In this document: piece by piece, positions 46,264-57,810 of the stretch
Position numbering within the stretch: position 1 is the first letter of the stretch
How the letters are laid out: each line of letters starts with the position of its first letter
DNA from: CAIVVT01 sp963823095
GTDB lineage: Bacteria > Acidobacteriota > Terriglobia > Bryobacterales > Bryobacteraceae
Length of the DNA: 64,000 bases
Assembly (NCBI GenBank): GCA_963823095.1
Contig: CAWGKI010000010.1
Span: forward strand, 124,001-188,000
Direction of reading: 5' to 3'
The notes under the pieces: generated by a model
What the model was told of the DNA's origin: nothing
Database searches by the model: none
Seen by the model: only the letters and a program-made list of their open reading frames with translations
Translations under genes and position numbers: made by a program

Positions 46264-49200
46264 ATGTCAAAATTCTTCATCAATCGGCCCGTCACCGCAA
46301 TGGTGATTTCGATTCTGATCGTCCTGGCGGGTATCATCGTGGCGCGGCGTCTTCCCATCGCTCAGTTCCCCCGAATCTCTCCGCCGGAGATCGTGGTCAC
46401 GACGAATTTCGTGGGCGCGGATGCCGAGACAATCGAAAGTTCGGTCGCAACGCCGCTCGAAGAGGCGATGGCGGGGGTCGAAGGCATGACCTACATGCGG
46501 TCGTTCAACGCCAACGACGGCACGATGAAGTTGCGCATCGACTTCGACTTGAGCATGGATCCCGACATCGCCGAGGTTTTTTCCGAAATCCGCGTCAACC
46601 GCGCGTTGCCGCAACTGCCCCCGTCCGTCCGGGAGCAAGGCGTAACCATCGCCAAGTCCCACGTAAGCCCGCTGATGATCATTGCCCTTTCCTCGCCCAA
46701 GGGATCGCGAACGCGACATTCCTGGCGAATTACGCCTACATCAACATCGCCGATGCGCTGACGCGGGTCCGGGGAATCGGTTCGGTGGCGGTGCAGGGGG
46801 CCGGCGCCTATGCCATGCGAAATTGGGTGAAACCGGACCGTCTGGCCAGCCTCGGCGTTACCGTTCCCGATCTCGTCAAGGCGATCGAGCAGCAGAACAC
46901 GGTCAATCCATCGGGCCAGGTCGGCGCGGAACCCGCTCCCCGGGGCAGCAGTTCACCTACACCATGCGGGCCCAGGGACTCCTGGTAACAGACAGGGATT
47001 TCGGCAACGTCATCGTTCGCGAGAATCCCGACGGTTCCGTGCTGCGGCTCCGCGATGTGGCCAGAGTGGAACTCGGCGCCCAGCTCTATAACGTTGTCGG
47101 GCGGCTAAACGGCACTCCCGCCGCCATCGTCAACGTTTTTCAGCTTCCCGGATACAACGCGGTCGAAGCTGTCGATGGCGTCCGCAAGTTGATGAAGGAT
47201 CTGAAGGCAAAATTTCCCGACGATATGGATTACGCCGTCTCTCTGGACACCACGCTCTCAGTCAGAGAGGGTATCCGCGAGATCGTCACCACATTGTGGC
47301 AGGCCTTGCTTCTCGTCATTCTCGTCGTGTTTATCTTCCTGCAGAGCTTCCGGGCGACTTTGATTCCTACTCTGACCGTACCCGTCTCGCTCCTCGGTAC
47401 TTTCATCTTTTTCCCAATGCTTGGATTCAGCATCAACTCACTTTCGCTTTTCGGCCTGGTATTGGCGATTGGCCTGGTAGTCGACGATGCCATCGTCGTG
47501 GTCGAGGCGGTGGAGACCCACATGGCCCGAGGCTTGAGTCCGAAGGAGGCTTCGCTCAAGGCGATGGAGGAAGTTTCCGGGCCGGTGGTTGCGATCGCGT
47601 TGATCCTGGCGGCCGTGTTTGTTCCCACGGCTTTCATTCCCGGCATTACCGGCCGGCTCTATCAGCAATTCGCCGTAACGATCGCGATCTCGGTCCTCAT
47701 CTCGGCTTTCAATGCCCTCTCTCTGAGCCCGGCGCTTTGCTCGCTTCTGCTCAAACCCGGCCACGGACCCGGAGGACGGATGCATCGCATGTTCGGCGGT
47801 TTCAATCGGACTTTCGACCGGGCCACCAACGGCTATGTGAGCGTGTGCGCCTCGCTCATCCGCAAGCTTGGCTTCAGCATGCTGTTCCTTGTCGCTGTCA
47901 CCGTCGCGGCCGTCTTCATGGGCGGCAAGCTTCCGTCCGGGTTTCTGCCGACCGAAGATCAAGGGTATTTCTACCTGAATATTCAGCTTCCGGACGCCGC
48001 ATCCCTGCAGAGGACCGATGCCTTTACCCGGCGGGTGGAAGGGATTCTCAAGGACACTAAGGGTGTTCAGTACTACAGCACGGTCGTCGGCAAAGTCTGC
48101 TCACCCAGACCAACGCCACCTATAGCGCTTTCGTTTTCGTCGCCTTGAAACCATGGGACGAACGCAAGGACCGCGAGACCAGCCTCCAGGCCATCATGGA
48201 TTCGGTAAATACCCGTCTCGACAAATTGCCGGAAGGTCGCGCATTTGCATTTTCGCCGCCGGCAATTTCCGGGATAGGCACCTCCGGAGGCTTCAGCTTC
48301 ATGATCGAGGACCGGGCGGGCCATTCCGTCGAATATCTGGCGAGCAACGTCGATCGATTCATGGCGGCGGCTACAAAAGCGCCCGGAATTGGGACGGCTG
48401 AACAGTTCGCTGAACGCGCGGGTGCCTCAGGTGTTTGCCAACGTCGATCGTGACAAGGCCCTCAAGCAGGGCGTCGAACTGCAGGATGTTTACCGCACTC
48501 TGCGCGCCTTCATGGGATCGCTGTTCGTCAATTATTTCAACCGCTTCGGGCGCGCGTGGCAGGTCTACATCGCGGCCGAATCCGGCTACCGCACGAAGGC
48601 CGAGGATGTGAAGAAGTTCTACGTTAGAAACTCCAAAGGCGAGATGTTGCCGCTTTCTTCGCTTGTGTCCATCGAGACCCGCCAGGGTCCGGAATTCACA
48701 TCCCGCTTCAACGAGTACCGCGCGGTCGAGATCACGGGGAGTCCGGCGCCGGGCTACAGCACGGTGCAGGCAATGAACGCTCTTGAAAGCGTCGCGAAGA
48801 GCGAACTGCCGAACGACATGGGCTACGATGGAACGCGCTCTCCTATCAGCAGAAAAAGGCGCAGGAAGAGGTTAGCCCTGCCGCCGTGTTCGGCCTCTCC
48901 CTGTTGGTCGTCTTCCTCATTCTGGCCGCGCAATACGAAAACTGGGCGTTGCCGTTCAGCGTCCTTTTGGGCACGCCCATCGCCGTTTTGGGCGCCTTTC
49001 TGCGCTTGTGGATGAGGGGCTTCGAGAACAACGTGTATGCCCAGATTGGACTGGTCATGCTGATCGGACTTGCGGCCAAGAATGCAATCCTCATCGTGGA
49101 ATTCGCCAGAGCGGAATACCTGAAGGGGTTCCGCTTTGACCGAGGCCGCTCTGCGGGCGCCCGTCTGCGTCTGCGTCCAATCCTGATGACGGCTTTCGCG

Positions 49201-49389
49201 TTCATCCTGGGCACGCTTCCGCTGGCGATAGCCTCGGGTGCCGGCGCCGTGGCCCGGCAGATACTCGGTACAACGGTGATCGGCGGGATGCTTGCGGCCA
49301 CTCTGATCGCCGTTTTCATCGTTCCGGTGACCTTCTTTTTCGTCGAATTCACACGGCAGAAGTTCCGCTCGTGGAGGAGCAAGTCATGA
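46264..49389 (+). pseudogene. RND multidrug efflux transporter (HAE1/AcrB family), frameshifted
   Basis: N-terminus MSKFFINRPVTAMVISILIV is the classic first helix. Further marks are NPSGQVGAEP, the helix 4 charges in LVLAIGLVVDDAIVVVEAVE (two Asp of the proton relay), FSPPAISGIG and the last helices (GLAAKNAILIVEFA, GARLRLRPILMT). Frame changes occur near 46700, 46930, 48100, 48405 and 48840, plus a paired out-and-back shift at about 49130-49165; several are one-base losses in G or C runs. Total length is normal for the family (about 1040 residues). The stop overlaps the next ATG (ATGA). Confidence 0.78.
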
Positions 49390-50829
49390 GGATCGCCGCT
49401 TGGCTTTCCGTTACGCTGAGCTGCGTCCTGACTGGCTGCGTGGTTGGCCCGAACTACAAGACGGCCAATCGTTTCAGTCGCCTCCGGCATTTCATGGGCA
49501 GGCGGCCCCTGAACCGGATTCCCTCGCCGATCTGGCCTGGTGGGACGCATATCCCGATCCCGCGCTGGGAGCGCTGATTAAAGAGGCTCTGACAAACAAC
49601 AACGACCTTCTCACCGCGATTGCCCGGGTGGAGCAGGCCCGGGACTTCGTCGCCGTAGCCCGGTCGGAATACTATCCCGTTGTCGGTTACGGTGCCGGGA
49701 CACAGCGCGATAAGCGGAGTCTATAAGTTCAAATCCCGAACTGTCGCTGCCGCGTCAACGGGCCGTCACAGAACATGTTTTTGGGGGGGCTTACCGCCGC
49801 ATGGGAGGCTTGACGTCTGGGGACGAATCCGAAGATCTAATCAGGCGGCGCTGGCAGACTTTGTCGCTACCGAGGAGGGCCGCCGCGGCCTCATGCTCTC
49901 ACTCGTAAGCGACATTGCGCAGGCGTATTTCGAACTCCAGGAATTCGACCGGCGCCTGGATATCGCCAAAAATAGCGCCAGCAGCATTCGAGTCAACCTT
50001 CGCGCTATTCAACCGCCGGTATGGCGCGGGGATCACATCCCGATTGGCGGTCACCCGGGCGGAGTCGGCGTTGGCCGAGGCTACCGGCAGCATTGCGGAC
50101 ATCGAGCGCCAGATCGGCATCAAGGAGCATCAGATTTGCGTTCTGCTGGGACAGGAATCCCGGCGTGATCCTTGGCTCATCCGGCGAATGACGCAGGCGC
50201 CGATTCCTCCGACTATCCCGGCCGGGCTGCCGTCCTCGCTTCTGGAGAGGCGTCCGGATCTTCTTCAATCGGAGCAGTTTCTCATTGGCGCCTCGGCCAG
50301 AATCGGCGTGTCGCGAAGGCGGACTTCTTCCCCAGGATTGGCCTGACGGCTTTATTTGGCAGGGTGAGCCCTGAGTTATCGACGCTAACCAGCGGGTCGG
50401 CCGGGATTGCCGCTCTAACCTCCTTCGCCACCGGGCCGATCTTCACAGGGGGACAACTCACGGCGCAACACCAGGCGGCCATTGCCGTTTTCGAGCAGGC
50501 AAAGGCCCAGTATTTGCAGAGCACCCTGAGGGCATTTCAGGAGGTTTCGGACGCGCTCATGTCCGAGCAGAAACTGACCAACTGGAGGAACAGCAGAAAC
50601 GCCAGGTCACGGCTTTGACTGAATCCGTGTCTATCGCGAACAAGCGCTATCGCGGCGGGCTCGCGAGCTATTATGAAGTGCTTGAAGCGCAGCAACTCCT
50701 GTTCCCCGCCGAGATAGCGCTGTCTCTCAAACCCGGCGCGACCGGCACCTGGCCGTGATTCAGCTTTACAGGGCTCTCGGCGGCGGATGGAAACTGACGG
50801 ATGCCCAGTGGGTGCAGGGGCACAATTAA
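49386..50829 (+). pseudogene. Outer-membrane efflux lipoprotein (TolC/OprM/NodT family), frameshifted
   Basis: Starts MRIAAWLSVTLSCVLTGCVV (lipobox LTGC), then GPNYKTA, LAWWDAYPDPALGALIKEAL and NNNDLLTAIARVEQAR, typical of RND-linked outer-membrane factors. Later segments WDVWGRI-like LDVWGRIRRSN, RYGAGITSRLAVTRAESALA, LPSSLLERRPDLLQSEQFL and NKRYRGGLASYYEVLEAQ follow in changing frames (shifts near 49465, 49720-49800, 50010, 50320, 50580 and 50740). Completes the three-part pump of this operon. Confidence 0.75.
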
Positions 50830-50996
50830 GAGATCGCGAGGCTGTGCCCGCGCTAAATCCTGGCGATTTTGAAGCGGAGCCTGTAATACACGGCAGTGCA
50901 AGCTGTGTGACGCCGGCCGATCCGGAGTCCAGGACGTCTCTTCTTGCAGCCTGCTAACTTGGTGACAGGCGGCACCGCCTGCCGCACCTTTCTCCC

Positions 50997-53021
50997 ATGG
51001 GCCGAATTCGCGTACTCTCCGACCAGGTTGCCAACAAGATCGCCGCCGGCGAGGTGGTGGAGCGTCCCGCGTCGGTGATCAAGGAACTGCTGGAGAACTC
51101 CATCGATGCGGGTGGGACCGACATCCGCATCGAGGTCGAGGCGGGCGGGCGGCGGCTGCTGCGGATTGCCGACAACGGCTGCGGGATGATGCGCGACGAC
51201 GCTCTGCTGGCGTTCGAGCGTCACGCCACCTCGAAACTGTCTTCGGTTGACGATCTGGAAGCGATTGCGACCCTCGGGTTTCGCGGCGAGGCGCTGCCCT
51301 CCATCGCTTCCGTCTCGCGGCTCGTCCTGGAGACGCGCGCGGAGAATGAGACCGTCGGAACGCGCGTGGAAATCGCGGGCGGCAAGCTGCTCGATTGCGC
51401 CGAACAGGCTTTTCCAGGCGGCACCACGATCACCGTCAGAGACCTGTTCTTCAACGTGCCGGCGCGCAAGAAGTTCCTGCGTAGCGAGCAGACCGAACTG
51501 GCACACATCGCCTCGCTCGTGACTCATTACAGCCTGGCGCATTGCGACAAGTCGTTCACGCTGACGCACGGCGGGAAAGAACTGCTGGGCGTCACGCCGG
51601 TCATGCACCTGCATGACCGGGTCTTCCAGATCTTCGGCGCGGACACGCTGGAGGACCTGATCGACCTGGGCTCGCGCGAGACCATGCTGACCGCCGATCC
51701 GGAGCCGTCGCCGTTCCGCATCAGCGGCTACGTCTCCCGGCCGCAAGTTCAGAAGAACAACCGCAACTCGATCTTCCTGTTCGTGAACGGCCGTCTGATT
51801 CGCGACCGCATGTTGATTCATGCCATATCGGCCGCCTATCACAACCTGATCCCGCCGGCCTGCTATCCCTTCGCCCTGCTGTTCGTCGATTGCGATCCGG
51901 GGCAGGTGGATGTCAACGTCCATCCTTCCAAGACCGAAGTGCGGTTCCGGCATGGCACGTTCGTCCACGATCTGGTCCGCGATTCACTGCGCGAAACCTT
52001 GATTGCCGCCCGGCCCGCGCCCAGCGCGCCGATGCCGGTCAGCCCTTTGTTTGTTGCCCCCGACCTGCCGGCGCAACCTGTCGCGGAGTTGCCCTATTCG
52101 GAATTCACGCAGGCGCTCGAAGACATGCGGTTCGACGAAGCGCGCAACGTGCTGCCCGGCGCCGCGGCTCTCCGCGGCGGAGAGCTTCGGTCCGCAAACT
52201 TTCCCTGACGCGCCGGTCGCCGGACGCAGCCGGGCTGGACGTATCTGCGCACGCAGGTTTTCGCCCTGAGCCCGCAGCCAGGTCCGGAGGCCCGCTTCGA
52301 TTTTCAAGGTGCGCCCATCTCGCTCGACGCCGCTTCGGGACTCACTCCGGCGTCGGCCGATCCCCTGCGGATGAAGGTGCCCGACACTCATGCCGGCTTT
52401 CCTCCGGGGCTCAACCTGGAGGCGTCGCAGTCCATGGCCAACATCGCCGAACTGCGGGTGATCGGTCAAATCTACGATAGCTTTATTCTCGCTGTCGGAC
52501 CTGACGGCCTTTGGATCCTCGATCAGCACGTCGTGCACGAACGCATCCTGTTCGAACGCAATCTGGCGCGCCAGGCGGCAGGTCGAGCGGAGCAGCAACG
52601 CCTGCTCATGCCGATCGTGCTATCGCTGACACCGGCGCAGCAGATCGAGTATGACCGGCTTGCGGCCGATCTGGCGACGGCGGGTTTTGAGACGGAGCCC
52701 TTCGGCCATCGCACAATCGCAGTGAAGGCCGTCCCCGCGGATCTCGAACAGGGAGCCGTGGAAGGCGTCATCTACGAGATTCTGGAGATCGCCGAAAGCG
52801 AAATGCGCCGCGTCTCCGTCGACGATATCCGTCGTGGGATTGCGGCCTCGCTCGCCTGCCGCGCAGCCATCAAGATCAACATGCGGCTGGATCGGGACAA
52901 GATGGAGTACCTGTTGCGGGAACTCGCGCGCACGGCGTATCCGATGTCGTGCCCACACGGCCGGCCCGTCGCGTTGCGCTACTCGACGAGGGACATTCTG
53001 CGCAGCTTCCACAGAATCTAA
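50997..53021 (+). CDS. mutL: DNA mismatch repair protein MutL, endonuclease type, two compensating frameshifts in the linker
   Basis: Mismatch-repair ATPase and nicking endonuclease, 675 codons in total. The N-terminal GHKL ATPase has LLENSIDAGGTDIRIEVEAG, ADNGCGMM and TLGFRGEALPSI. The C-terminal domain has the metal motif DQHVVHERILFE (pattern DQHAx2Ex4E with Val for Ala) and CPHGRP, so it is the form used by bacteria without MutH. The frame shifts near 52175 and returns near 52232, giving an in-frame TGA at 52206 in the poorly conserved linker; both halves are in the same frame. A stable hairpin (50966-50972 with 50975-50981) precedes the ATG. Confidence 0.9.
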
Positions 53022-53067
53022 CCGATGCGGATGCGAGCCGCGGACGAGAACATCCGGTGGATGTGGC

Positions 53068-54860
53068 TTACTGCGGAGGCGGCATCGCGGGCGGCGTTCG
53101 GTGGCTCCGGAAGCCCATGGTGTATCGGGCCGAACCCGATCTTCCGGCAGAATCCTTCACAGTGACCGTGAACAGACGTTCCTGCGTGTCCGATAACGTC
53201 CCGGTGACGGTGCAGGTCAGCGGATCCAGACGCAAGCCATTGGGCAGCGCTCCAGCGGTGACGGAACACGTGAAGGGCGGCAACCCGCCGGTGTAGGAGA
53301 TCGGAGCGGAATAGCTCTGGGCGGAGACGGCGCCGGGCAGGGATGTGAGCCGTGATCACAGGCTTGGTCGCGCCGGAATCGGCGCTCACCTGCAATTGCG
53401 ATTCGTCGACGTAATCGAAGTCGTTGAGGCAAAAGCCCGGGCCGGCGGCACACGCGGTATCGGGGTCGATGAAGTCGATCACGGTACCCGCGGGCACCGG
53501 GCTTCATCAGCGGCTGGCTCAACTCGACGGAATTTCCTTGGACTGCCACTACCTGAGGAGTGGCCCGCGGTGGAGCCCAGTACGCCGACTCCAACGCACG
53601 CAGCATGGCACATGCACCCACATCCCCGGCATGTACCTGGGCAAGGTTGGCGAACGGCAAAAGACTTCCGGAGGACACGTCAGCCGAGGTGGGAAGCGAT
53701 GCAGCCACGACCGTGTAAGACATCAGGTTGACGAGATCGGCGTCGTTCCAGCGCGCGTCGGGCACGCCGGTAAAGTACCCGGAACCGCCGTTGTCGGCGA
53801 TGAATGCGCCGTAGCGTTGCAAGGCCAAGGCGATGGTGTGGTTGGCCGGGGATAGCCGGGCCAGGCGTGCGTTAACGCTGGGAGCTATTGCGAAGCCGGA
53901 TGCGAGCCCCCATCGGAGGCAGCACTGTTCGCTCCGACTCCCGCCTGGTGGCGGGCAGGCCAGATGTACGAGGCGTTCGTATTGCGCATCGTCATCCTCA
54001 TTGCATGGGTGATCTCTCCACTCAGCACCTCGTCAAAAGCCACGAGGCCCGGCAGTACCGGCAGGCCCGCCGCATCCGTCGGAAGTCCAAGTGGCCGGGC
54101 GAAGATTGTTGCTCTTGAGGTCGAAGAGGGCGGACGACATTGCGGTCCAGGCCGGGAGCCTGCTGTTGTACAACTCATAGAGCATGCAGGTGGAGGTATC
54201 GATCGTGAGAACGTGCCGGTCGGAGCCGGAACTTGAAGCTGTTAGTTCCCTCAATGGGGGCGTCAGGCGGGTATCGGAACCTCAGTGGGGCCCGCGGTAT
54301 TCACCCCGAAAGTCGCTCTCATTGGGATAGCCGTCGATGGTGACTGTCTGCAGCGGCTGCCCCGCCTCGACAGTTGTAAAGGGGATACCGTAGCTGGGCC
54401 CGAAGTCGGGGTGGAGACGCGCGTTGTGATAGGCGGAATTCCAGACGGCGCTCAGCGGATGCACCGGCAGGCCGTCGATGCGCTGCCTCCAGACGTTGTC
54501 CGCGGGGAAGTAGGTGCAGCCGTTCAGGTGCTGGTTGCCAGAGATGGGGATACTGAGGGGCGCGGCGGCGGATTGGCCGCTGGAGTCGGTCGCCTGAATC
54601 GTCACGACGTAAACGCCGGAACCCTTCGGCGTGCCATCAATCGTGCCTTTCACCGGGTCGAGCGACGTCCCTTCGGGCAAGGTCGCCGCCGTGCCAGAGG
54701 CGACGGACCAGGTGTATGGTGGCGTGCCTCCAGAGGCATTGAGGACGGCATGATAGGCCTCATACTGCGTGCCTGCCAGGTTCGAAGGGCTTCCGATTGT
54801 AAGCGGTGCGGCCGCCTGGGCCGCAAAGATGACCGTGAGGAGCAAGAGTATCAACGGCAA
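53068..54860 (-). pseudogene. Secreted protein with putative Ig-like (He_PIG) domains, frameshifted
   Basis: Reads from 54860 leftward. A signal peptide (MPLILLLLTVIFAAQAAA) leads to an Ig-like repeat (ASGGTPPYTWSVASGTAATL, SLDPVKGTIDGTPKGSGVY), an unassigned central domain with GCTYFPADNVW, YELYNSRLPAWTAMS, VAFDEVLSGEITHAM and ASYIWPARHQAG, and a second Ig-like repeat near the end (TGGLPPFTCSVTAGALPNGL). The frame changes at least five times (near 54270, 54110, 53880, 53510, 53330). Probably an exported or surface protein; no catalytic function is assigned. Convergent with mutL. Confidence 0.6.
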
Positions 54861-54940
54861 TTTGATGGGCCCTCCGCCCGCGAGTTCACTGACGGTATTC
54901 TACCGCGCGTTCGACTTCGGGCTTGAAGGGGACGCGGGGC

Positions 54941-55342
54941 TTACTTGCCGGCTGGGGATTCAAAGTCGGGCGCATGGGTCCCGACAGCCCAACAGTGACC
55001 CCAGGTCATGAAGGAGGCTTTGACGACGCCCTTTTGGACGAACGGATCCTGGTTCACCACGGCCTGAGCTTCGGCCAGGTCCTTCGTGCGAACGATGATG
55101 AGTGCTTTGGCGCCCTCCTTCATTCGTCCGGCTGCAGCCACTTTGCCCTGTTTCAAGAGCTCCGTCAGGTATTTCGCATGATCCGGGAAGACCTGCAATG
55201 CGTCGGCAAAGTTTGGGCCTTGTTCATAGAACGCAACCACCGAATCACCGCACTCCGTTCCCTTTGGAGGCCAGGCGGGTTCGTCGGCTGCGAAGACGCT
55301 GGAGCAAGCCAGCAACAGGCAGGCAAGGATGATCGGCTTCAT
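54941..55342 (-). CDS. Secreted YCII-like domain protein
   Basis: 133 residues: signal peptide MKPIILACLLLACSSVFAA, then a dimeric alpha-beta barrel pattern (VVAFYEQGPNFADALQVFPD, AKYLTELLKQGKVAAAGRMK, ALIIVRTKDLAEAQAVVNQD and PFVQKGV) matching the YCII/YciI family of muconolactone-isomerase-like folds. Substrate unknown. Intact, unlike its left neighbour. ATG at 55342. Confidence 0.75.
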   Translation of the reverse strand: MKPIILACLLLACSSVFAADEPAWPPKGTECGDSVVAFYEQGPNFADALQVFPDHAKYLTELLKQGKVAAAGRMKEGAKALIIVRTKDLAEAQAVVNQDPFVQKGVVKASFMTWGHCWAVGTHAPDFESPAGK

Positions 55343-55579
55343 AGTTCATCCAGTTTAGCCGCTGCACTCGTGCCCAGTCGGCAAACTTTACACCAGATAA
55401 CCCTCCTGTAACAGATGCGGACAAGACATCGAACGAAAGCACGCCTTCCTTGAAAATGACGGCCAACACCGGTAACCCCAGGCCGCGAATGCTAGCCTAG
55501 ACAACAATAGATTTCCATTAGCGCGGCCTGATTCTCCGAGGGGGAGACGCTCCGGCGCCGCGAAGAGGGAGAAGTGCAA

Positions 55580-56698
55580 GTGAGTATTGGGAAAACCGTG
55601 CGCATCGTCACCTTGACGGTGTTCGTCACAACATTGTCCACCCAGGGAGCGAGCGCGCAAACGCCCGCCGCTGGTCCAGCTCCGTCGAAACTGGCGGAGG
55701 AGGTGTTTAAGAACATCCAGTCGCTCAAGGGAACGCCCGCGGATCAGTTGATTCCGGCCATGCAGTTCATTTCCACGTCGCTCGGCGTCGAATGCGAATT
55801 CTGCCATGTCCAGGGAAAGATGGACCTGGACGACAAGAAGCCAAAGAAGACCGCGCGGGACATGATCGCCATGACGTTCGCCATTAACAAGAATCACTTC
55901 GAAGGCCACAAAGAAATCACCTGCAATTCCTGCCATAACGGCTCCGAGCATCCGAAGAGCATTCCTCCCGTCGCCCAGACGGACGTTGCGCAAGAGCACA
56001 GAGAACATCCCGGCGGACCGCCGCCTCCGCCCCCGGCCGCTGCCGCCAGCGCGGACCCCATCCTCGACAAATACGTGGCAGCGCTGGGCGGTGCGGACGC
56101 CATCCAGAAGGTGACCAGCCGCGTGGAAAAGGGCAAGCTCATCATGGGCAGCCGCGAGACGCCGATCGAAGTCATTTCCAAGGCGCCCTACAAGCGAATG
56201 TCGGTCGCGCACATGCCGAATGGGGAAATGATTACGGCATTTGACGGGGTGGCAGGCTGGCTGGGCAATCCGGGACGGCCGCCGCATGACATGTCCTCCG
56301 GGGAAGCGGACGCCGCGAAGCTCGACGCGGACCTGCAGTTCGCCGTCCACCTGAAAGAGACGTTCAGCCAATTCCGTGTGGGCCGCCCCGAGAAGATCGG
56401 CGACGCCGAGTGCGTAACTGTCATTGCCATGCGCAAGGACCAGCCTCCGGTCCGGCTGTGGTTCGACGAAGGGTCGGGTCTGCTGGTGCGAATGGTGCGC
56501 TACGCCGAGACGCCCTTGGGCCGCAATCCGACCCAGATCGACTATGCCGACTACCAGGATGTCGATGGCGTCAAGGCGCCGCATAGGTGGACTATCGCCA
56601 GGCCCAACGGGCGATTCACCATCCAGGTGACTGACGTGCAGCAGAATGTGCCCGTGGAAGACGCCAGATTCGAGAAGCCCGCCGCGCCGGAGAAGTAG
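55580..56698 (+). CDS. Secreted dihaem c-type cytochrome fused to a lipoprotein-carrier-like domain
   Basis: 372 residues from GTG 55580 (eight bases after GGAG; GTG 55574 is too close). Signal peptide ends near GASA. The N-terminal part resembles the photosynthetic reaction-centre cytochrome c subunit family: EVFKNIQSLKGTPADQLIPA, MQFISTSLGVECEFCHV with haem site C72-C75-H76, and ITCNSCHNGSEHP with C115-C118-H119. A Pro/Ala linker (GGPPPPPPAAAASADP) joins a C-terminal domain of about 215 residues (LDKYVAALGGADAIQKVTSR, ITAFDGVAGWL, VRLWFDEGSGLLVRMVRY) like LolA/outer-membrane-lipoprotein-sorting folds. Probably periplasmic; no photosynthesis genes nearby. Common in Acidobacteriota. Confidence 0.85.
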   Translation: MSIGKTVRIVTLTVFVTTLSTQGASAQTPAAGPAPSKLAEEVFKNIQSLKGTPADQLIPAMQFISTSLGVECEFCHVQGKMDLDDKKPKKTARDMIAMTFAINKNHFEGHKEITCNSCHNGSEHPKSIPPVAQTDVAQEHREHPGGPPPPPPAAAASADPILDKYVAALGGADAIQKVTSRVEKGKLIMGSRETPIEVISKAPYKRMSVAHMPNGEMITAFDGVAGWLGNPGRPPHDMSSGEADAAKLDADLQFAVHLKETFSQFRVGRPEKIGDAECVTVIAMRKDQPPVRLWFDEGSGLLVRMVRYAETPLGRNPTQIDYADYQDVDGVKAPHRWTIARPNGRFTIQVTDVQQNVPVEDARFEKPAAPEK

Positions 56699-57004
56699 CC
56701 GGCCGGGGCCGTCGCGCGGAGCGATTGTTCATCCTTCGAAATCGGAATCGGTCCAGTGTTCGAGCGGGCGCTGGACCCGGGCCGTCGCATTCAGCGGCGA
56801 GGCCTTAACGTGGCCGGATTCTCGTTGATTTATCTGAAAGTGCTTGAGAGGCATGGCGAGGCCAGACAGGTCAGGAGGGCCTATACGCTTGCTCGTCAGT
56901 GCTAAGTGACATGGAATTAGTCAATTGCACTCAACGCGCCAACGGAGCGCCCAGTGGCCTGCGCTTCTGTCCCATCCAGGATGAATGTCCGATTGGCTGT
57001 GAGA
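56699..57004. other. Intergenic stretch
   Basis: 306 bases with no gene, hairpin with T-run, or repeat that I can support. Confidence 0.5.
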
Positions 57005-57256
57005 CTATCTTCGAGGCCGCTTCAGGTACATTTTGTAGAACCCGGTTGCCGTATTCGTGACGGCCACTAGTTCCCAACCGTCCGCGCCGAAGAGGTTCAG
57101 GACCTCGTTATGGGTCTTCCCTTTCAGGGACTCTTCCAGCTTTTCGTTAATCGCCCATGCCATTCGATGGTCCAGGCAGAGATACTCCCACTGCACGAAA
57201 CTCACTGCTCCCAAACCTGCCGGATCCGGATCGGTCTTGCGCCTGTGTTCAGCCAT
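57005..57256 (-). CDS. Small DUF4177-like protein
   Basis: 83 residues. The core VSFVQWEYLCLDHRMAWAIN, followed by the Asn-Gly-less variant LNLFGADGWELVAVTNTATG and FYKMYLKRP, matches the DUF4177 pattern (xWEY...LNxxGxxGWELVxV...FKR). No signal or membrane segment. Function unknown. It sits alone on the minus strand, ATG at 57256. Confidence 0.7.
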   Translation of the reverse strand: MAEHRRKTDPDPAGLGAVSFVQWEYLCLDHRMAWAINEKLEESLKGKTHNEVLNLFGADGWELVAVTNTATGFYKMYLKRPRR

Positions 57257-57661
57257 TTCGCTTCTCCACTACGATTCACCCACTCTCAAGCGATGCGGGA
57301 AAACGGCCCGTGGGATATATCCAGTTTGGGTGAGCGCATGTGTGTAATCAATATCATCCAGGCAAGGGAAGTACTAGCCAGCGTGTCGAAACGTACCTGG
57401 GACTCATACTGCGGCTTGGGGTGCTTGGTTCGGGTCAATTCAAATCGGGCCCGACTGCTGCCAGATCTGGTTAGGCGTCTGATAGCGCTCCGGCTCCGCC
57501 ACGGAGAAAGGGCACGTTCATCCGAGGTTCGAAGTCATGATAGTAATTATCGCAAAGCGCTGGAGGTCCAGAACCCGGACAGGATCCGGCACGGGGATGC
57601 GGTGGATATCTCGAGCGGTTGGCTCGATTTCCCGAAAAGCATTGATGTTGAGTGGGTTAGA
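57257..57661. other. Intergenic stretch upstream of tRNA-Arg
   Basis: 405 bases without a supportable gene. CGAGC and GCTCG near 57611-57629 could form a small hairpin downstream of the minus-strand tRNA. Frames crossing the tRNA here are artefacts. Confidence 0.5.
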
Positions 57662-57738
57662 TGGTGCGCCCGGACAGATTCGAACTGCCGACCTACTGGT
57701 TCGTAGCCAGTTGCTCTATCCAGCTGAGCTACGGGCGC
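57662..57738 (-). tRNA. tRNA-Arg (anticodon ACG)
   Basis: Read on the minus strand: acceptor GCGCCCG pairs with CGGGCGC, D-arm GCTCAGCTGGATAGAGC, anticodon stem ACTGG/CCAGT with loop CTACGAA (anticodon ACG, position 34 read as inosine), T-arm GGCAG TTCGAAT CTGTC, discriminator A, and encoded CCA at 57664-57662. All arms are well paired. Confidence 0.97.
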
Positions 57739-57810
57739 ACGTGCGAAGCAATCCCCAATATATCAACTCGGGTCATAGCAGGCAAGGATTCATGGGCTTT
57801 GAACGCGAAT

